From positions 124,001 through 188,000 of the forward strand of contig NZ_CVTY01000005.1 of the NCBI RefSeq assembly GCF_001182045.1: DNA of 64,000 nt. Direction: 5' to 3'. The DNA is from Dakarella massiliensis (GTDB lineage Bacteria > Pseudomonadota > Gammaproteobacteria > Burkholderiales > Burkholderiaceae_F). Under the pieces are notes generated by a model. The model was not told the origin of the DNA. It saw only the letters and a list, made by a program, of their open reading frames with translations, and did not search any database. Both the position numbers and the translations under genes were made by a program. Below, piece by piece: positions 30,321 through 41,332 of this stretch (the first letter of the stretch is position 1; each line of letters starts with the position of its first letter).

Positions 30321-31235
30321 TTAGCGCTGGGTCGCGAAGGCCGGACCGCCGATGATGCCGGCGATACGGTGAGCCTCAGCCGTGGCGCGCTCGTGCGTCA
30401 GGTTGGCGCCGACGAGAACCCGGTAGAGCGAATCAGAAGACTGAACGATGCGGGTAGTGGCAGTCCGGCCGCCGCTTGCGGCGGACAGTATCGCTTCAGT
30501 ATGGGCGGACCAGGCGCGGGCATTGTCAGGACTCGAGAAGGCTCCGACCTGCACAGACCAGAGCATGCTCGGGCGGTCCCGGGTGATCCTCTGATCGCGT
30601 TCGGTTCCGGCGGTTTCCTGCGTCACCGGGACCGTGCTTGACGCGATATTCGAGCGGTTCCAGGTGCCGGCCGCGATTTCAGCCATTGTGATCCGTTCCA
30701 CTTCGACCCGGGCCGTGCCTTTCACAGCATACCCCAGGCGCTTCGCCGCCTCGTAGGAGAGGTCGATGATGCGGTCCCCGTAGAACGGGCCCCGGTCATT
30801 GATGCGGATGATCATCGAGCGGCCGTTTTCCAGATTGGTGACGCGGGCGTAGCTCGGAAGCTCCATGGTCTTATGGGCCGCGGAGACGGAGTACATATCG
30901 AAGACTTCGCCGTTTGACGTTTTCTTGCCGTGGAACTGCTTGCCGTACCAGGAGGCGATGCCGCGTTCACGCATCGGTTTGTCACCGGTGATCGGGACAT
31001 AGTGACGGCCGAGCACGGTGTAAGGACGGTTGGCGCCGCGGGCCGGTTTTTCGACCCGGGGGACAGAACCCTGCTCGGTAATGGCCGGGGCTGTGCCGGG
31101 AGCGGACGGAGGAAGAATCTCAGGTCCGCGGGACGTCTGGCTGCTTCCGGAAGAAGACTGCGGGGCGTGGGTGGTAGAGCAGGCTGCAAGCAAAGCCACA
31201 AGCGCGGTCGCAATAAAAATTCTTCCGAAAGACAT
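30321..31235 (-). CDS. rlpA: RlpA-like septal lipoprotein with DPBB and SPOR domains
   Basis: Cell-wall lytic transglycosylase/septal lipoprotein. The 304 residues begin with a lipoprotein signal (ATALVALLAAC, lipobox LAAC), a proline/serine-rich linker, then the DPBB fold with GIASWYGKQFHGKKTSNGE, NDRGPFYGDRIIDLS and the conserved Asp, and a C-terminal SPOR domain (WSVQVGAFSSPDNARAW) that binds denuded peptidoglycan strands. It follows rodA by 2 bp in the mreBCD-mrdA-rodA-rlpA cluster. Confidence 0.93.
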   Translation of the reverse strand: MSFGRIFIATALVALLAACSTTHAPQSSSGSSQTSRGPEILPPSAPGTAPAITEQGSVPRVEKPARGANRPYTVLGRHYVPITGDKPMRERGIASWYGKQFHGKKTSNGEVFDMYSVSAAHKTMELPSYARVTNLENGRSMIIRINDRGPFYGDRIIDLSYEAAKRLGYAVKGTARVEVERITMAEIAAGTWNRSNIASSTVPVTQETAGTERDQRITRDRPSMLWSVQVGAFSSPDNARAWSAHTEAILSAASGGRTATTRIVQSSDSLYRVLVGANLTHERATAEAHRIAGIIGGPAFATQR

Positions 31236-31237
31236 GA

Positions 31238-32362
31238 CTAGTCGTCCTTATATTTTTTGTTCGCCGATATGGCCATCAGCATGCCGGTGCAGGTGGCGAG
31301 AGTGATAAGCGCCGTGCCGCCGTAGCTCATGAAGGGCAGCGGCACACCGACCACCGGCAGAATGCCGCTCACCATGCCCATGTTCACAAAAGTGTACGTG
31401 AAGAAGATGACGGTGATGGCGCCGGCGAGAAGCTTCGAGAAAGTATTCGACGCGTTGATGGCGATCTTCATCGAGAGCACGATGAGGGTGAAATACATCA
31501 CGAGAAGGAAGAGATTGCCGACGAGGCCGAACTCTTCCGAGAAAACGGCGAAGAGGAAGTCACTCGTACGCTCAGGAATAAAGTCGAGGTGAGCCTGAGT
31601 GCCTTCCATCCAGCCCTTGCCGAAAACTCCGCCTGAACCGATGGCGATCAGCGCCTGGAGGGTATGGAACCCCTTGCCGAGCGGGTCGGAGGTCGGATCA
31701 ATCAGTGTCAGCACGCGCTGCCGCTGATAGTCATGGAGGAGGAAGTTCCAGATGAGAGGCAGCGATGCGAGTCCGGACCCGACCATGATGAGAATCCACT
31801 TCCAGGGGAGCCCCGCGAAGAAGACCACCGAGAGTCCGGCCGCGGCGACCAGAATGGCGGTGCCGAGGTCAGGCTGCTTCATAATCAGCGCCACCGGGAT
31901 TCCGATGATCACGAAAGCGATCGCGAAGTCCTTGGGAGAGGTCTGGTCCTGGCGGCTGTGGAAGTACCAGGCGAGCATCATCGGAAGCGCGACCTTCATC
32001 AGTTCCGAAGGCTGAATCTGCGTGATGCCGATATTCAGCCAGCGGGTAGCACCTTTGATCGTGGTGCCGATCACGAGGGTCGCGAGTAGCAGGAACACGC
32101 CGAATGTGTACAGCGGCACCGCGAGCTTCATCAGGTACCGCGGGTGAACGTTCGCGAAAAGAATCAGCACGAAGAACGCGATCAGGATGTTACGGGCCTG
32201 GTCCGCGACTCGCCACGGGTAGCTGTAGCCCGCGGAGAAAAGCGTCATGAAGCCCGTGAGCGTCAGAATGGCGACGACGATCGCGAGTCCGAAATTCATC
32301 CTTGAAAGCCGCTCAAGGAAAGATATCCACAGTCTGCGGACGGTCTGGAAATCTCCGGTCAT
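31238..32362 (-). CDS. rodA: Peptidoglycan glycosyltransferase RodA
   Basis: SEDS-family polymerase that makes glycan strands with PBP2 in the elongasome (also called MrdB). The 374 residues have about ten membrane segments and the SEDS motifs GATRWLNIGITQIQPSELMKVA, QPDLGTAI, QHRPERTSDF-like FIPERTSDFLFAVFSEE and VVGVPLPFMSYGGTAL. The start overlaps the mrdA stop by 4 bp (ATGA), so the two are coupled. It stands downstream of mreBCD and PBP2, as in other rod-shaped proteobacteria. Confidence 0.96.
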   Translation of the reverse strand: MTGDFQTVRRLWISFLERLSRMNFGLAIVVAILTLTGFMTLFSAGYSYPWRVADQARNILIAFFVLILFANVHPRYLMKLAVPLYTFGVFLLLATLVIGTTIKGATRWLNIGITQIQPSELMKVALPMMLAWYFHSRQDQTSPKDFAIAFVIIGIPVALIMKQPDLGTAILVAAAGLSVVFFAGLPWKWILIMVGSGLASLPLIWNFLLHDYQRQRVLTLIDPTSDPLGKGFHTLQALIAIGSGGVFGKGWMEGTQAHLDFIPERTSDFLFAVFSEEFGLVGNLFLLVMYFTLIVLSMKIAINASNTFSKLLAGAITVIFFTYTFVNMGMVSGILPVVGVPLPFMSYGGTALITLATCTGMLMAISANKKYKDD

Positions 32363-34302
32363 GGTTTTGCCTCCGCGGCGGTTTTCGGTGTCTGATCGCG
32401 CAGGTACTGGGGCGGGGGAAGACCAAGGCTGTTCTTGCCGAGGAGCCAGTAGTCGAGCGCGGCGCGCGCGATAGGCGCGGCCGCTGTGGCACCGAAGCCG
32501 CCGTTCTCCACCAGAATGGCAAGCGCGATGCGAGGCTTGGCGGCCGGCGCAAAGGAAATGAAGAGGCCATGGTCGCGGTGAGCCTTGGCGAGGGCGGCGG
32601 CGTTATAGCGGGCGCCCTGCGCGATACCCACTACCTGCGCGGTGCCGGTTTTGCCCGCCGCGATGTAGGGGGCGCCGCGGAAGGCGCCGGCAGCGGTGCC
32701 AACCTGGGTCACGGTCGTCATGGCGTCGATGATGAATTCAATGTTCTTCTTCGACACCGGCATTTCTTTCCGATAGGTCGACTCCATTTCCGTCGACTTA
32801 TGGGTCTTCGGGGCATAGATCGATCTCACGAGGTGTGGCTGTAGAGCGACGCCGCGATCCGCGAGTGTCGCCACAGCGTGCGCGAGCTGCAGGAGCGTGA
32901 AGGCGTTGTAGCCCTGGCCGATGCCGAGCGAAATGGTGTCGCCGACAAGCCATGGCTTCTTGAACTGCTTCTCCTTCCAGGCGGCGTTCGGCAGGATACC
33001 CTGCTGCTCGCCAAGCAGATCGATGCCGGTGAGCTGCCCGAAGCCCCACGGCTCCATAAAGTCATGGATTCGTTCGGCTCCGAGGTCATGTGCGAGCTTG
33101 TAGTAATAGATGTCGCTTGACACAGTAATGGAGCGCTTCAGATCGAGAATGCCCTTATGAACCCGGGCAGCATCGCGGAACTTGTGCCCGCCGAGCTCAT
33201 ACACGCCCTGGTCATTGATTGTCGTGGAGGGCGTGATGACACCGTACTGGAGACCGGCAAGCGCCATGAAGGGCTTGTAGGTCGAGCCGATCGGGTAGAT
33301 GCCGCGCATCGCGCGGTTGAGGAGAGGCTTCCGGGGCGAGGTGTTCAGCTGATTCCAGGTGTCGTAGTCAATGCCGTTCAGGAAGAGATTCGGGTCGTAG
33401 GTCGGCTTGCTCACGAAGGCGAGAATTTCGCCGGTCGAGGGATCGATCGCGATCATGGCGCCGGCTTCAGCGCCGAACGCCTTTTCCACCACCCTCTGCA
33501 GATTGAGGTCGATCGACAGCGTGAGGTTCTTGCCCGGCACCGACGGGGTCGATTCCAGATAGCGGACCGGACGGCCGCCGGCCGTCACTTCGAGCACGGA
33601 GAAGCCGGGCTGACCGCGGAGCGCGTCCTCATAGGTTCGCTCGATACCGACCTTGCCGATGTTATAGGCGCCGCGGTACAGATCCTCCTGGCCGTCCTTC
33701 TCGATCCGCTTCGCGTCACTCTCCGAAATACGGCCCATATAGCCGAGGAGATGGGCTCCGACCTGACCGAACGGGTACTGACGGAACTCACGGGATGCGA
33801 GCTCAACGCCCGGGAAGCGCCACTTCTGCACGAGGAACCGCGCCATCTCGTCCTCGGTGAGGTCAAGACGGATCGGCACCGGATCGAAACGCTTCGACTC
33901 GGAAAGCAGCCGCTTGAAGCGCCGGATATCGGTCTGAGAAATCGGAATCACCTTGGAGAGGCGCTCGATCAGCGTATTCAGTTTCTCTTCGGTTTCAGTC
34001 GGTGTGATTTCAAGTGAGTACGACCAGTAATTCCGGGCCAGAATGATGCCGTTCCGGTCTATGATGAGGCCGCGGGAAGCCTGCACCGGGATGCTCACGG
34101 TGCGGTTGCTTTCCGCCTGTGTGGTGTACTGATCGTGGCAGATCACCTGCAGCCAGATGAAGCGTCCGACGAGTATCAGGAAGCAGAGACCGAAAAAGAA
34201 GACGGCAAAGATCCCCCGCCGTCTGAATTCAGCCATGCCGAATTCAGACGTGCCGGAAGAGCGGCGATGCCTCCGTTCCCTGAAAAGCTTCTTCATTCTC
34301 AT
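32359..34302 (-). CDS. mrdA: Penicillin-binding protein 2 (elongation transpeptidase)
   Basis: Class B PBP that cross-links peptidoglycan during rod elongation. The 647 residues have one N-terminal membrane anchor (GIFAVFFFGLCFLILVGRFIWL), a PBP dimer domain (to about 230) and the transpeptidase domain with the SxxK active site in YPIGSTYKP, the SxN-like motif VSSDIYYY and KTGTAQ. It is coupled to rodA and 18 bp from mreD. The third residue of the second motif is Asp rather than Asn, as is usual in PBP2. Confidence 0.96.
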   Translation of the reverse strand: MRMKKLFRERRHRRSSGTSEFGMAEFRRRGIFAVFFFGLCFLILVGRFIWLQVICHDQYTTQAESNRTVSIPVQASRGLIIDRNGIILARNYWSYSLEITPTETEEKLNTLIERLSKVIPISQTDIRRFKRLLSESKRFDPVPIRLDLTEDEMARFLVQKWRFPGVELASREFRQYPFGQVGAHLLGYMGRISESDAKRIEKDGQEDLYRGAYNIGKVGIERTYEDALRGQPGFSVLEVTAGGRPVRYLESTPSVPGKNLTLSIDLNLQRVVEKAFGAEAGAMIAIDPSTGEILAFVSKPTYDPNLFLNGIDYDTWNQLNTSPRKPLLNRAMRGIYPIGSTYKPFMALAGLQYGVITPSTTINDQGVYELGGHKFRDAARVHKGILDLKRSITVSSDIYYYKLAHDLGAERIHDFMEPWGFGQLTGIDLLGEQQGILPNAAWKEKQFKKPWLVGDTISLGIGQGYNAFTLLQLAHAVATLADRGVALQPHLVRSIYAPKTHKSTEMESTYRKEMPVSKKNIEFIIDAMTTVTQVGTAAGAFRGAPYIAAGKTGTAQVVGIAQGARYNAAALAKAHRDHGLFISFAPAAKPRIALAILVENGGFGATAAAPIARAALDYWLLGKNSLGLPPPQYLRDQTPKTAAEAKP

Positions 34303-34320
34303 AGTGTGCCGCCGCGCCGC

Positions 34321-34878
34321 TTAGAGCGGACTCGTATCGTCATTCTTCGATTTCCGCTGGGGAATCAGAAGAATCCAGGTCCATAGCGGCCAGAGGAGCG
34401 CCGCGAGTAGGCTCCCGAGGAACCAGCTCCAGCCCGGCCAGGCTCTTACAGCCATGCTTCGGATGAGGAAGACGATCGCCTGCGTGGCGAGGAAGAGCGG
34501 CAGAATGTGGACCGCCTGCGCGAGCGGGCTGAACCAGGACAGACGCTTGCGCGACCGGACTGCCATATAGGAAAGAATCACATAGGCGAGCGCGTGCTGC
34601 CCGAGCAGCGATCCCTGCTGGACGTCGATCAGGATGCCGCAGAGGAACGCGATCAGCATGCCCACCCAGTTTGGCTGGCGCAGAGTCCAGAAGAAAAGCG
34701 TAACCGCCACAAAGTCAGGCACCCAGGCCGCGCGGTGCAGCACGAAGTCGAGCAGGATGCTCACCAGAATGGTGGCACCGACCCAGAGCGGATTCGCGGG
34801 CTGCAGGATGTATTCCCGGGGCTGCGTGGCAATGGTGGACGGAGAGGGGGACGGGAAGAGCGTATTCCAAAGACTCAC
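34321..34878 (-). CDS. mreD: Rod shape-determining protein MreD
   Basis: A small, hydrophobic elongasome protein: 185 residues with about five membrane segments, among them the conserved stretch NPLWVGATILVSILLDF and FLCGILIDVQQGSLLGQHALAY. Primary sequence is weakly conserved in this family; position between mreC (4-bp ATGA overlap) and mrdA settles it. It is thought to help the elongasome with MreC. Confidence 0.93.
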   Translation of the reverse strand: MSLWNTLFPSPSPSTIATQPREYILQPANPLWVGATILVSILLDFVLHRAAWVPDFVAVTLFFWTLRQPNWVGMLIAFLCGILIDVQQGSLLGQHALAYVILSYMAVRSRKRLSWFSPLAQAVHILPLFLATQAIVFLIRSMAVRAWPGWSWFLGSLLAALLWPLWTWILLIPQRKSKNDDTSPL

Positions 34879-35777
34879 GGTTCGTCCTCCTTCGGCGCGC
34901 TGCTTTGCGGAGCGTCGGGTTTCGGCGTGTCACCCGCGTAGGGATCCTTCACGAGACCGACCATCACGTAGCGTCCGACTGACGGCACAGCGCTCAGCCT
35001 GACCGTGACATGCGCGAACGCGTCGCCCGGCACCTTTTCGACACTGACCACAGTGCCGACCGGCATATGCGGCGGGAAGACCCGGTCGAGACCGGAGGTC
35101 TGCACGGCGTCGCCCTTCTCAATATCAGCCGCGGCCGGCACATACTGCAGCTCAACGATATGGTCGTTGCCTGTGGCGGTCGTCGCGCAGCGGATGCCGG
35201 AGCGGGGCAGCAGCACCGGGAACTGAAGCGCAGGGTCAGAGAGGAGGGTGATTTCGGACTGGTCGGCTCTGACGCGGGAGATCTGTCCGAGAACACCGTT
35301 TTCATCAAACACCGGCATGCCGGGCTCGAGCTTATCCTTGCTTCCCAGATTGATATCCAGGTGATGCGTGAAGGCGTCAGCGGTTTCCCCCTGGATCACG
35401 CCGACAAGCGAACTGATGTGAACCGAGCTGCGGACACCGGCCATTGACTGAAGCTGAGCGTTTTCGGCCTTCAGGCGATTGAATTCGAGAAGGTCAAAAC
35501 TGAGCTGGGCGTTCTTTTTCTTCAGCTGCTCGTTCTCCTCCGTGAGGGAACTGACCGTCGTGAAGAATTTACCGCCGGACGCGATGGCGTCAACAGTCCC
35601 TTCCGTCACCGCTTCCGCGGGACGGATCACATAGGATGCGATGCTCTCTCTGAATGCTTCCAGGGTCTGCATCTTTCCGTCGACCAGCATGAGAACGACG
35701 GAAAGGCTGGCAAAGATGGCCAGCCGCATTCCCGCGGGAAGGCCCTGTCTGAAGAGGGCCGGCGTGCCGTTATCCAT
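34875..35777 (-). CDS. mreC: Rod shape-determining protein MreC
   Basis: Elongasome scaffold of 300 residues that links MreB in the cytoplasm to PBP2. One N-terminal anchor (LAIFASLSVVLMLVDG), a coiled coil (about 55-105; TEENEQLKKKNAQLSFDLLEFNRLKAENAQLQSM), then a beta-rich periplasmic domain with GVIQGETADAFTHHLDINLGSKD and NGVLGQISRV. It ends in a proline-rich tail (KPDAPQSSAPKEDEP). A strong hairpin lies between it and mreB upstream (35816-35842). Confidence 0.95.
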   Translation of the reverse strand: MDNGTPALFRQGLPAGMRLAIFASLSVVLMLVDGKMQTLEAFRESIASYVIRPAEAVTEGTVDAIASGGKFFTTVSSLTEENEQLKKKNAQLSFDLLEFNRLKAENAQLQSMAGVRSSVHISSLVGVIQGETADAFTHHLDINLGSKDKLEPGMPVFDENGVLGQISRVRADQSEITLLSDPALQFPVLLPRSGIRCATTATGNDHIVELQYVPAAADIEKGDAVQTSGLDRVFPPHMPVGTVVSVEKVPGDAFAHVTVRLSAVPSVGRYVMVGLVKDPYAGDTPKPDAPQSSAPKEDEP

Positions 35778-35815
35778 GGGAAATGTAACTGATAAGGGGA
35801 ATGGATCCCCAGATG

Positions 35816-35842
35816 TGTGAAGCCGGAGATTCCGGCTTCACA
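35816..35842 (-). other. Strong intercistronic hairpin between mreB and mreC
   Basis: A perfect 12-bp inverted repeat (TGTGAAGCCGGA and its complement) with a 3-nt GAT loop. A second, smaller one (GGGGA/TCCCC, 35796-35810) lies beside it toward mreC. There is no T-run after it, so it looks more like an RNA processing/stability element or a partial attenuator than a full terminator. It could set a higher level of MreB than MreC. Confidence 0.6.
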
Positions 35843-35852
35843 GGGATGACTA

Positions 35853-36938
<1,086 letters not shown>

Positions 36939-37154
36939 CTATTGTATCCGCTGCACTGTTTGATCAGTGACGGGATTTGAGAGGGATTCTATTTAGCGGA
37001 TGAAGGGGACTACCGTCAACTAATCAATGATAGACTAAGCAATGGCCTGGTGCCCGTTCGCGACACATTTTTTTCCTAAAAATTGTTCATTTCAGTAACC
37101 GTCCCCCGGTTACAGCGGGCCGAGTGTTTCTGTATAAAACGAGAATATTTCATC

Positions 37155-37445
37155 ATGTCCCTTTCGAAGGATGATGTCCTGCATGTGGCCAATCTGGCGC
37201 ATATCGATCTGTCTGAATCCCAGATACTGCAGATGCAGGGCGAACTCAATGACATTTTCAAAATGATTGAGGAAATCCGCGCCGTGAACACGGATGGCGT
37301 TGAGCCCATGCTGCATCCCCATGACGGCGCTGAGCGGCTCCGCGAAGATGTGGTCACGGAAACGGATATTCGTGAAAAAGCGTTTGTGAATGCCCCCGAA
37401 ACATGCGACAGCATGTTCCTTGTTCCTCAGTACGTGGAGTCGTGA
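37155..37445 (+). CDS. gatC: Asp-tRNA(Asn)/Glu-tRNA(Gln) amidotransferase subunit C
   Basis: Small stabilising subunit of GatCAB, 96 residues. The ATG at 37155 ([21 protein letters not shown]) gives the canonical N-terminus; earlier in-frame starts are not conserved. Typical GatC pattern: [25 protein letters not shown], then [17 protein letters not shown] and the C-terminal F-V-P-Q-Y-V (FLVPQYVES). It is followed after 7 bp by gatA. Confidence 0.96.
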   Translation: MSLSKDDVLHVANLAHIDLSESQILQMQGELNDIFKMIEEIRAVNTDGVEPMLHPHDGAERLREDVVTETDIREKAFVNAPETCDSMFLVPQYVES

Positions 37446-37452
37446 GATCAAG

Positions 37453-38910
37453 ATGATGGATGTTACGCACTGCTCTGTCGCCGAGCTGGCGGCAAAGCTT
37501 CAGAATAAAGAGATTTCTGCCGTTGAAGTTGCGCAGCAGTATCTTGACCGCATTGAAGCCCATAAGGATCTGAACGCCTTCCTCGACGTCCGTCCTGAGG
37601 AGACGCTCCGTCAGGCGGAGGCCGCCGACGCCCGCATTGCGAAGGGTGAAGCGGGTCCGCTGACCGGTGTCCCGATCGCTCATAAAGATATTTTTGTGAC
37701 CCAGGAATGGAATTCCACCGCGGCCAGCCGCATGCTCGAAGGCTATCGCAGCCCGTTCGACGCCACCGTGGTTTCCAAGCTGAAGTCTGAAGGCATGGTG
37801 TGCCTCGGCAAGCTGAACTGCGACGAGTTCGCGATGGGTTCGGCGAACGAGAACTCCGCCTACGGCAAGTGCTTCAACCCCTGGGATCCTCAGGCGGTGC
37901 CGGGCGGCTCGTCCGGCGGTTCCGCGAGCGCTGTGGCGGCCCGTCTCGCCCCGATCGCGACGGCTACCGATACCGGCGGTTCAATCCGCGAACCGGCGGC
38001 CTTCACGGGCGTCACGGGTCTGAAGCCGACTTACGGCCGTCCCTCGCGTCTCGGCATGATCGCTTTCGCGTCGAGCCTGGATACCGCGGGTCTCATGGCC
38101 CCGGCTGCCTCTGATATCGCTTCTGTCCTCTCCAAGATGGTGGGTTACGACCCGAAGGATTCGACGAGTGTCGACCTTCCGGCGGAAGACTTCACCCGCG
38201 GTCTCGGCAAGGATCTCGCCGGTCTCCGCATCGGTGTGCCGCGCTCCTGGTTCTCCGACCGTCTGAATGAGGAAGTCCGCGTGAGCATCGACAAGGTGAT
38301 CGCGTTCTACCGCGACCACGGCGCCGTGATTGTGGATATGGATCTTCCGACCGCGCGTCTCGGCGTGCCGGTTTACTACGTGGTGGCCTGCGCTGAAGCG
38401 AGCTCCAACCTCTCGCGCTACGACGGCATCCGCTACGGCTACCGCGCGAAGGACTGCAAGACGATGGATGAGCTCATCCGCCGCAGCCGCAATGAAGGTC
38501 TCGGCGCTGAGCCGAAGCGCCGCATCATGATCGGCACCTATGTGCTGTCGCATGGCTACTACGACGCCTATTACCTGAAGGCTCAGAAGGTCCGCCGCCT
38601 GATCGCTGACGAATTCCGCTCGGCTTTCGCTTCTGTTGACGCGATCATCTCCCCGGTGGCCCCGGGCGTCGCCTATAACTTCGGTGAGAAGAGCGATCCG
38701 GTGTCCGCCTACCTCGGCGACCTTTACACGGTTCCGGCTTCTCTCGCGGGTCTCCCCTGCATGAGCGTTCCCTGCGGCTTCGCATCGAACGGCCGTCCGA
38801 TCGGTGTGCAGCTCACCGCGGCTCCCTTCCAGGAAGCCCGCCTGCTGCAGCTCGCGGACGCCTGGCAGCGCGAAACCGACTGGCACCTCCGGGTTCCGGC
38901 GGGTTACTAA
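37453..38910 (+). CDS. gatA: Asp-tRNA(Asn)/Glu-tRNA(Gln) amidotransferase subunit A
   Basis: Amidase subunit that frees ammonia from glutamine (or asparagine) and delivers it to GatB. It has the Ser-cisSer-Lys triad: GVPIAHKD (Lys), PGGSSGGSA (Ser), [12 protein letters not shown] (second Ser), with the family GLKPTYGR motif and [19 protein letters not shown] later. The start has two adjacent ATGs (37453 and 37456); either is possible. It implies that the organism uses the transamidation route for Gln-tRNA(Gln) or Asn-tRNA(Asn) or both. Confidence 0.97.
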   Translation: MMDVTHCSVAELAAKLQNKEISAVEVAQQYLDRIEAHKDLNAFLDVRPEETLRQAEAADARIAKGEAGPLTGVPIAHKDIFVTQEWNSTAASRMLEGYRSPFDATVVSKLKSEGMVCLGKLNCDEFAMGSANENSAYGKCFNPWDPQAVPGGSSGGSASAVAARLAPIATATDTGGSIREPAAFTGVTGLKPTYGRPSRLGMIAFASSLDTAGLMAPAASDIASVLSKMVGYDPKDSTSVDLPAEDFTRGLGKDLAGLRIGVPRSWFSDRLNEEVRVSIDKVIAFYRDHGAVIVDMDLPTARLGVPVYYVVACAEASSNLSRYDGIRYGYRAKDCKTMDELIRRSRNEGLGAEPKRRIMIGTYVLSHGYYDAYYLKAQKVRRLIADEFRSAFASVDAIISPVAPGVAYNFGEKSDPVSAYLGDLYTVPASLAGLPCMSVPCGFASNGRPIGVQLTAAPFQEARLLQLADAWQRETDWHLRVPAGY

Positions 38911-38933
38911 CAGTGGATGGAGAGTAAGCAAAC

Positions 38934-40382
38934 ATGCAATGGGAAGTGGTCATTGGTCTTGAGACTCACGTTCAGCTCTCGACCCATACGAAGATTTTCT
39001 CCGCGGCTGACAATGGCTTCGGCGGTGAACCGAACTCGCACGCCTGCGCGATCGACATGGCGCTGCCTGGCGCCCTTCCGGTTCTGAACCGCGAGGCGGT
39101 GATCCGCGCGGCTCAGTTCGGTCTCGCGATCGGCGCGAAGGTGGCTGAGCGCTCGGTTTTCGACCGCAAGAATTATTTCTACCCGGATCTGCCGAAGGGC
39201 TATCAGATCAGCCAGTTCGAACTGCCGATCGTGCTCGGCGGCAAGATCTCGTGTCTCGTCACGCCGAAGAAGAAGGATCCCTACGTGAAGGTGGTGGATC
39301 TGACGCGCGCTCATCTTGAAGAGGACGCCGGCAAGAGCAATCACGGCATCCGTCCGGGGCAGACCGGCGTTGATCTGAACCGCGCCGGTACGCCGCTGAT
39401 CGAAATCGTGACGGAACCGGTCATGCGGTCTTCTGATGAAGCAGTGGCATACGCCCGCGCGCTGCATGCGCTCGTCGTGTGGCTCGGCATCACGGAAGGC
39501 AACATGCAGAACGGTAACTTCCGCTGCGACGCGAACGTCTCCGTCCGTCCGAAGGGCGAGGAGAAGCTCGGCACCCGCTGCGAAATCAAGAATCTGAACA
39601 GCTTCCGGTTCCTGCAGGCGGCTATCGACTACGAAGTCGAGCGTCAGATTGAACTGATCGAAGACGGCGGCACCGTGGTTCAGCAGACCCGCCTCTACGA
39701 CCCGGATAAGAACGAAACCCGTCCGATGCGTTCGAAGGAAGACTCCATGGATTACCGGTACTTCCCGGATCCGGATCTTCTGCCGTGCGTGCTGTCAGCT
39801 GAGGAAATCGCCGGTCTCAAGGCGAATCTCCCCGAGCTGCCTCAGCAGATGTTCGAGCGTCTCCAGAAGGAAGACGGCCTTTCCGAATACGATGCCGGTA
39901 TTCTCACGTCGAGCCGCGGCGTCGCGCAGTACTACGACTCCCTCGCGCACCAGGTGAAGGATAAGAAGGCTGCCGCGAACTGGGTGATGGGTGAAGTGAG
40001 CGCCGCTCTCAATCAAACGGAAGGTCTTACGATCGAGAACGCTCCGGTGTCTCCCGACACGCTCGCCGCGATCATGGGCCGTGTCTCTGACGGCACGATC
40101 AATCTGAAGGGCGCGAAGAAAGTCTTTACCGCGATCTGGGAGGGCGAACAGCCGGATGTCGACGCTCTGATCAGTAAGCTCGGTCTCAAGCAGATTTCCG
40201 ATACGGGCGCGATTGAAGCGATGGTGGACGAAGTTCTCGCGAAGAATGCCGCCATGGTGGAGCAGTACCGCTCCGGCAAGGAAAAGGCGTTCAACGCTCT
40301 CGTGGGTCAGGTTATGAAGGCCGCCCGCGGCAAGGCTTCTCCGGCTCTTGTGAACGAGCTCCTGCATAAGAAGCTCGGCTGA
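38934..40382 (+). CDS. gatB: Asp-tRNA(Asn)/Glu-tRNA(Gln) amidotransferase subunit B
   Basis: Kinase/transamidase subunit that phosphorylates the mischarged aminoacyl group. The 482 residues start with [21 protein letters not shown], then [32 protein letters not shown] and [11 protein letters not shown], with the C-terminal YqeY-like helical domain that binds the tRNA elbow ([25 protein letters not shown]). GGAGAG precedes the ATG. The last gene of gatCAB, followed by a strong terminator. Confidence 0.97.
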   Translation: MQWEVVIGLETHVQLSTHTKIFSAADNGFGGEPNSHACAIDMALPGALPVLNREAVIRAAQFGLAIGAKVAERSVFDRKNYFYPDLPKGYQISQFELPIVLGGKISCLVTPKKKDPYVKVVDLTRAHLEEDAGKSNHGIRPGQTGVDLNRAGTPLIEIVTEPVMRSSDEAVAYARALHALVVWLGITEGNMQNGNFRCDANVSVRPKGEEKLGTRCEIKNLNSFRFLQAAIDYEVERQIELIEDGGTVVQQTRLYDPDKNETRPMRSKEDSMDYRYFPDPDLLPCVLSAEEIAGLKANLPELPQQMFERLQKEDGLSEYDAGILTSSRGVAQYYDSLAHQVKDKKAAANWVMGEVSAALNQTEGLTIENAPVSPDTLAAIMGRVSDGTINLKGAKKVFTAIWEGEQPDVDALISKLGLKQISDTGAIEAMVDEVLAKNAAMVEQYRSGKEKAFNALVGQVMKAARGKASPALVNELLHKKLG

Positions 40383-40403
40383 GTGTCAGTTTTCTGAAGC
40401 CGA

Positions 40404-40433
40404 AAAAAAAACGGGGCATTGCCCCGTTTTTTT
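40404..40433 (+). terminator. Terminator after gatB
   Basis: AAAAACGGGGC/GCCCCGTTTTT hairpin with a 3-nt ATT loop and a run of seven Ts; A-rich 5' flank gives a T-run on the minus strand too, so it may also stop pyrE transcripts, whose gene ends at 40454. Confidence 0.9.
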
Positions 40434-40453
40434 ATGGCCTGATGAAAAGTGAA

Positions 40454-41131
40454 TCAGGCGCCGTAGCGGTTGCGGTACGCAGTGACCGCTTCCGTGTGGG
40501 AGGTGAATTCCTGTGCCGCGTCAGAACCGCTCTTCAGGAATTCAAGCAGGTTCGTGAGGTTCGCGATCGACACGACAGGAATCGAGAAAGTCTTTTCCAC
40601 ATCCTGAACAGCGGAGGTCTCAGTGACCTCCTCAGCGTTGCCGCCCTTCTCCATGCGGTCAAGCGCGATAGCGACACCGGCGGGGATCGCGCCGTTGTCG
40701 CGGATGATCGCGATCGACTCGCGGATAGATGTGCCGGCCGAGATGACGTCATCCACGATCAGCACGCGGCCTGTGAGCGGGGAACCAATAATGGTGCCGC
40801 CTTCGCCGTGATCTTTCTTCTCCTTGCGGTTGAAGGCCCAGGGCAGGTCGAGACCGAGGCGGGAAAGATTGATCGCGATAGAGGCAACAAGAGGAATGCC
40901 CTTGTAGGCCGGTCCGAAAAGCATATCGAACTGAAGCTCACCGGATTCACGCTTCTCCAGAATCTTTTTCGCGTAGAAGGCACCCAGGCGGTCGAGGAGG
41001 GAGCCGGTGTTGAAGAGTCCGGCGTTGAAGAAGTAGGGCGAAAGGCGGCCGGCCTTGGTCTTAAATTCGCCAAAGCGAAGCACGCGGGCCTTCAGTGCAA
41101 ATTCAATAAAGTCGTGTTCGAGAGTCGTCAT
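40454..41131 (-). CDS. pyrE: Orotate phosphoribosyltransferase
   Basis: Converts orotate and PRPP to OMP in pyrimidine synthesis. The ATG at 41131 (MTTLEHDFIEFALKARVLRFGEF) gives the usual length, 225 residues; longer in-frame starts lie in non-conserved sequence. Motifs: FKTKAGRLSPYFFNAG, FGPAYKGIPLVA, the catalytic-loop NRKEKKDHGEGG and the PRPP-binding VLIVDDVISAGTSIRES. Divergent from rsuA. No RNA attenuator was obvious upstream. Confidence 0.96.
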   Translation of the reverse strand: MTTLEHDFIEFALKARVLRFGEFKTKAGRLSPYFFNAGLFNTGSLLDRLGAFYAKKILEKRESGELQFDMLFGPAYKGIPLVASIAINLSRLGLDLPWAFNRKEKKDHGEGGTIIGSPLTGRVLIVDDVISAGTSIRESIAIIRDNGAIPAGVAIALDRMEKGGNAEEVTETSAVQDVEKTFSIPVVSIANLTNLLEFLKSGSDAAQEFTSHTEAVTAYRNRYGA

Positions 41132-41332
41132 CTTGGAGTTGCCGAGCGAATCGCGGAGGGTCTTCTCCGCGGATAGAAAAAATTTCCCGCCTATCTTAAC
41201 AAACCGCCGCACCGTCAAATTAAGTGCGCCGGGGCCGGGCCTTTCGGGGAGATTCAGGGGGAACCGGGCCTGAAAAGCTTTACGATATAACCAACAGTTT
41301 TTTCAACCGCTCGAGCGTACGGACACATATCC

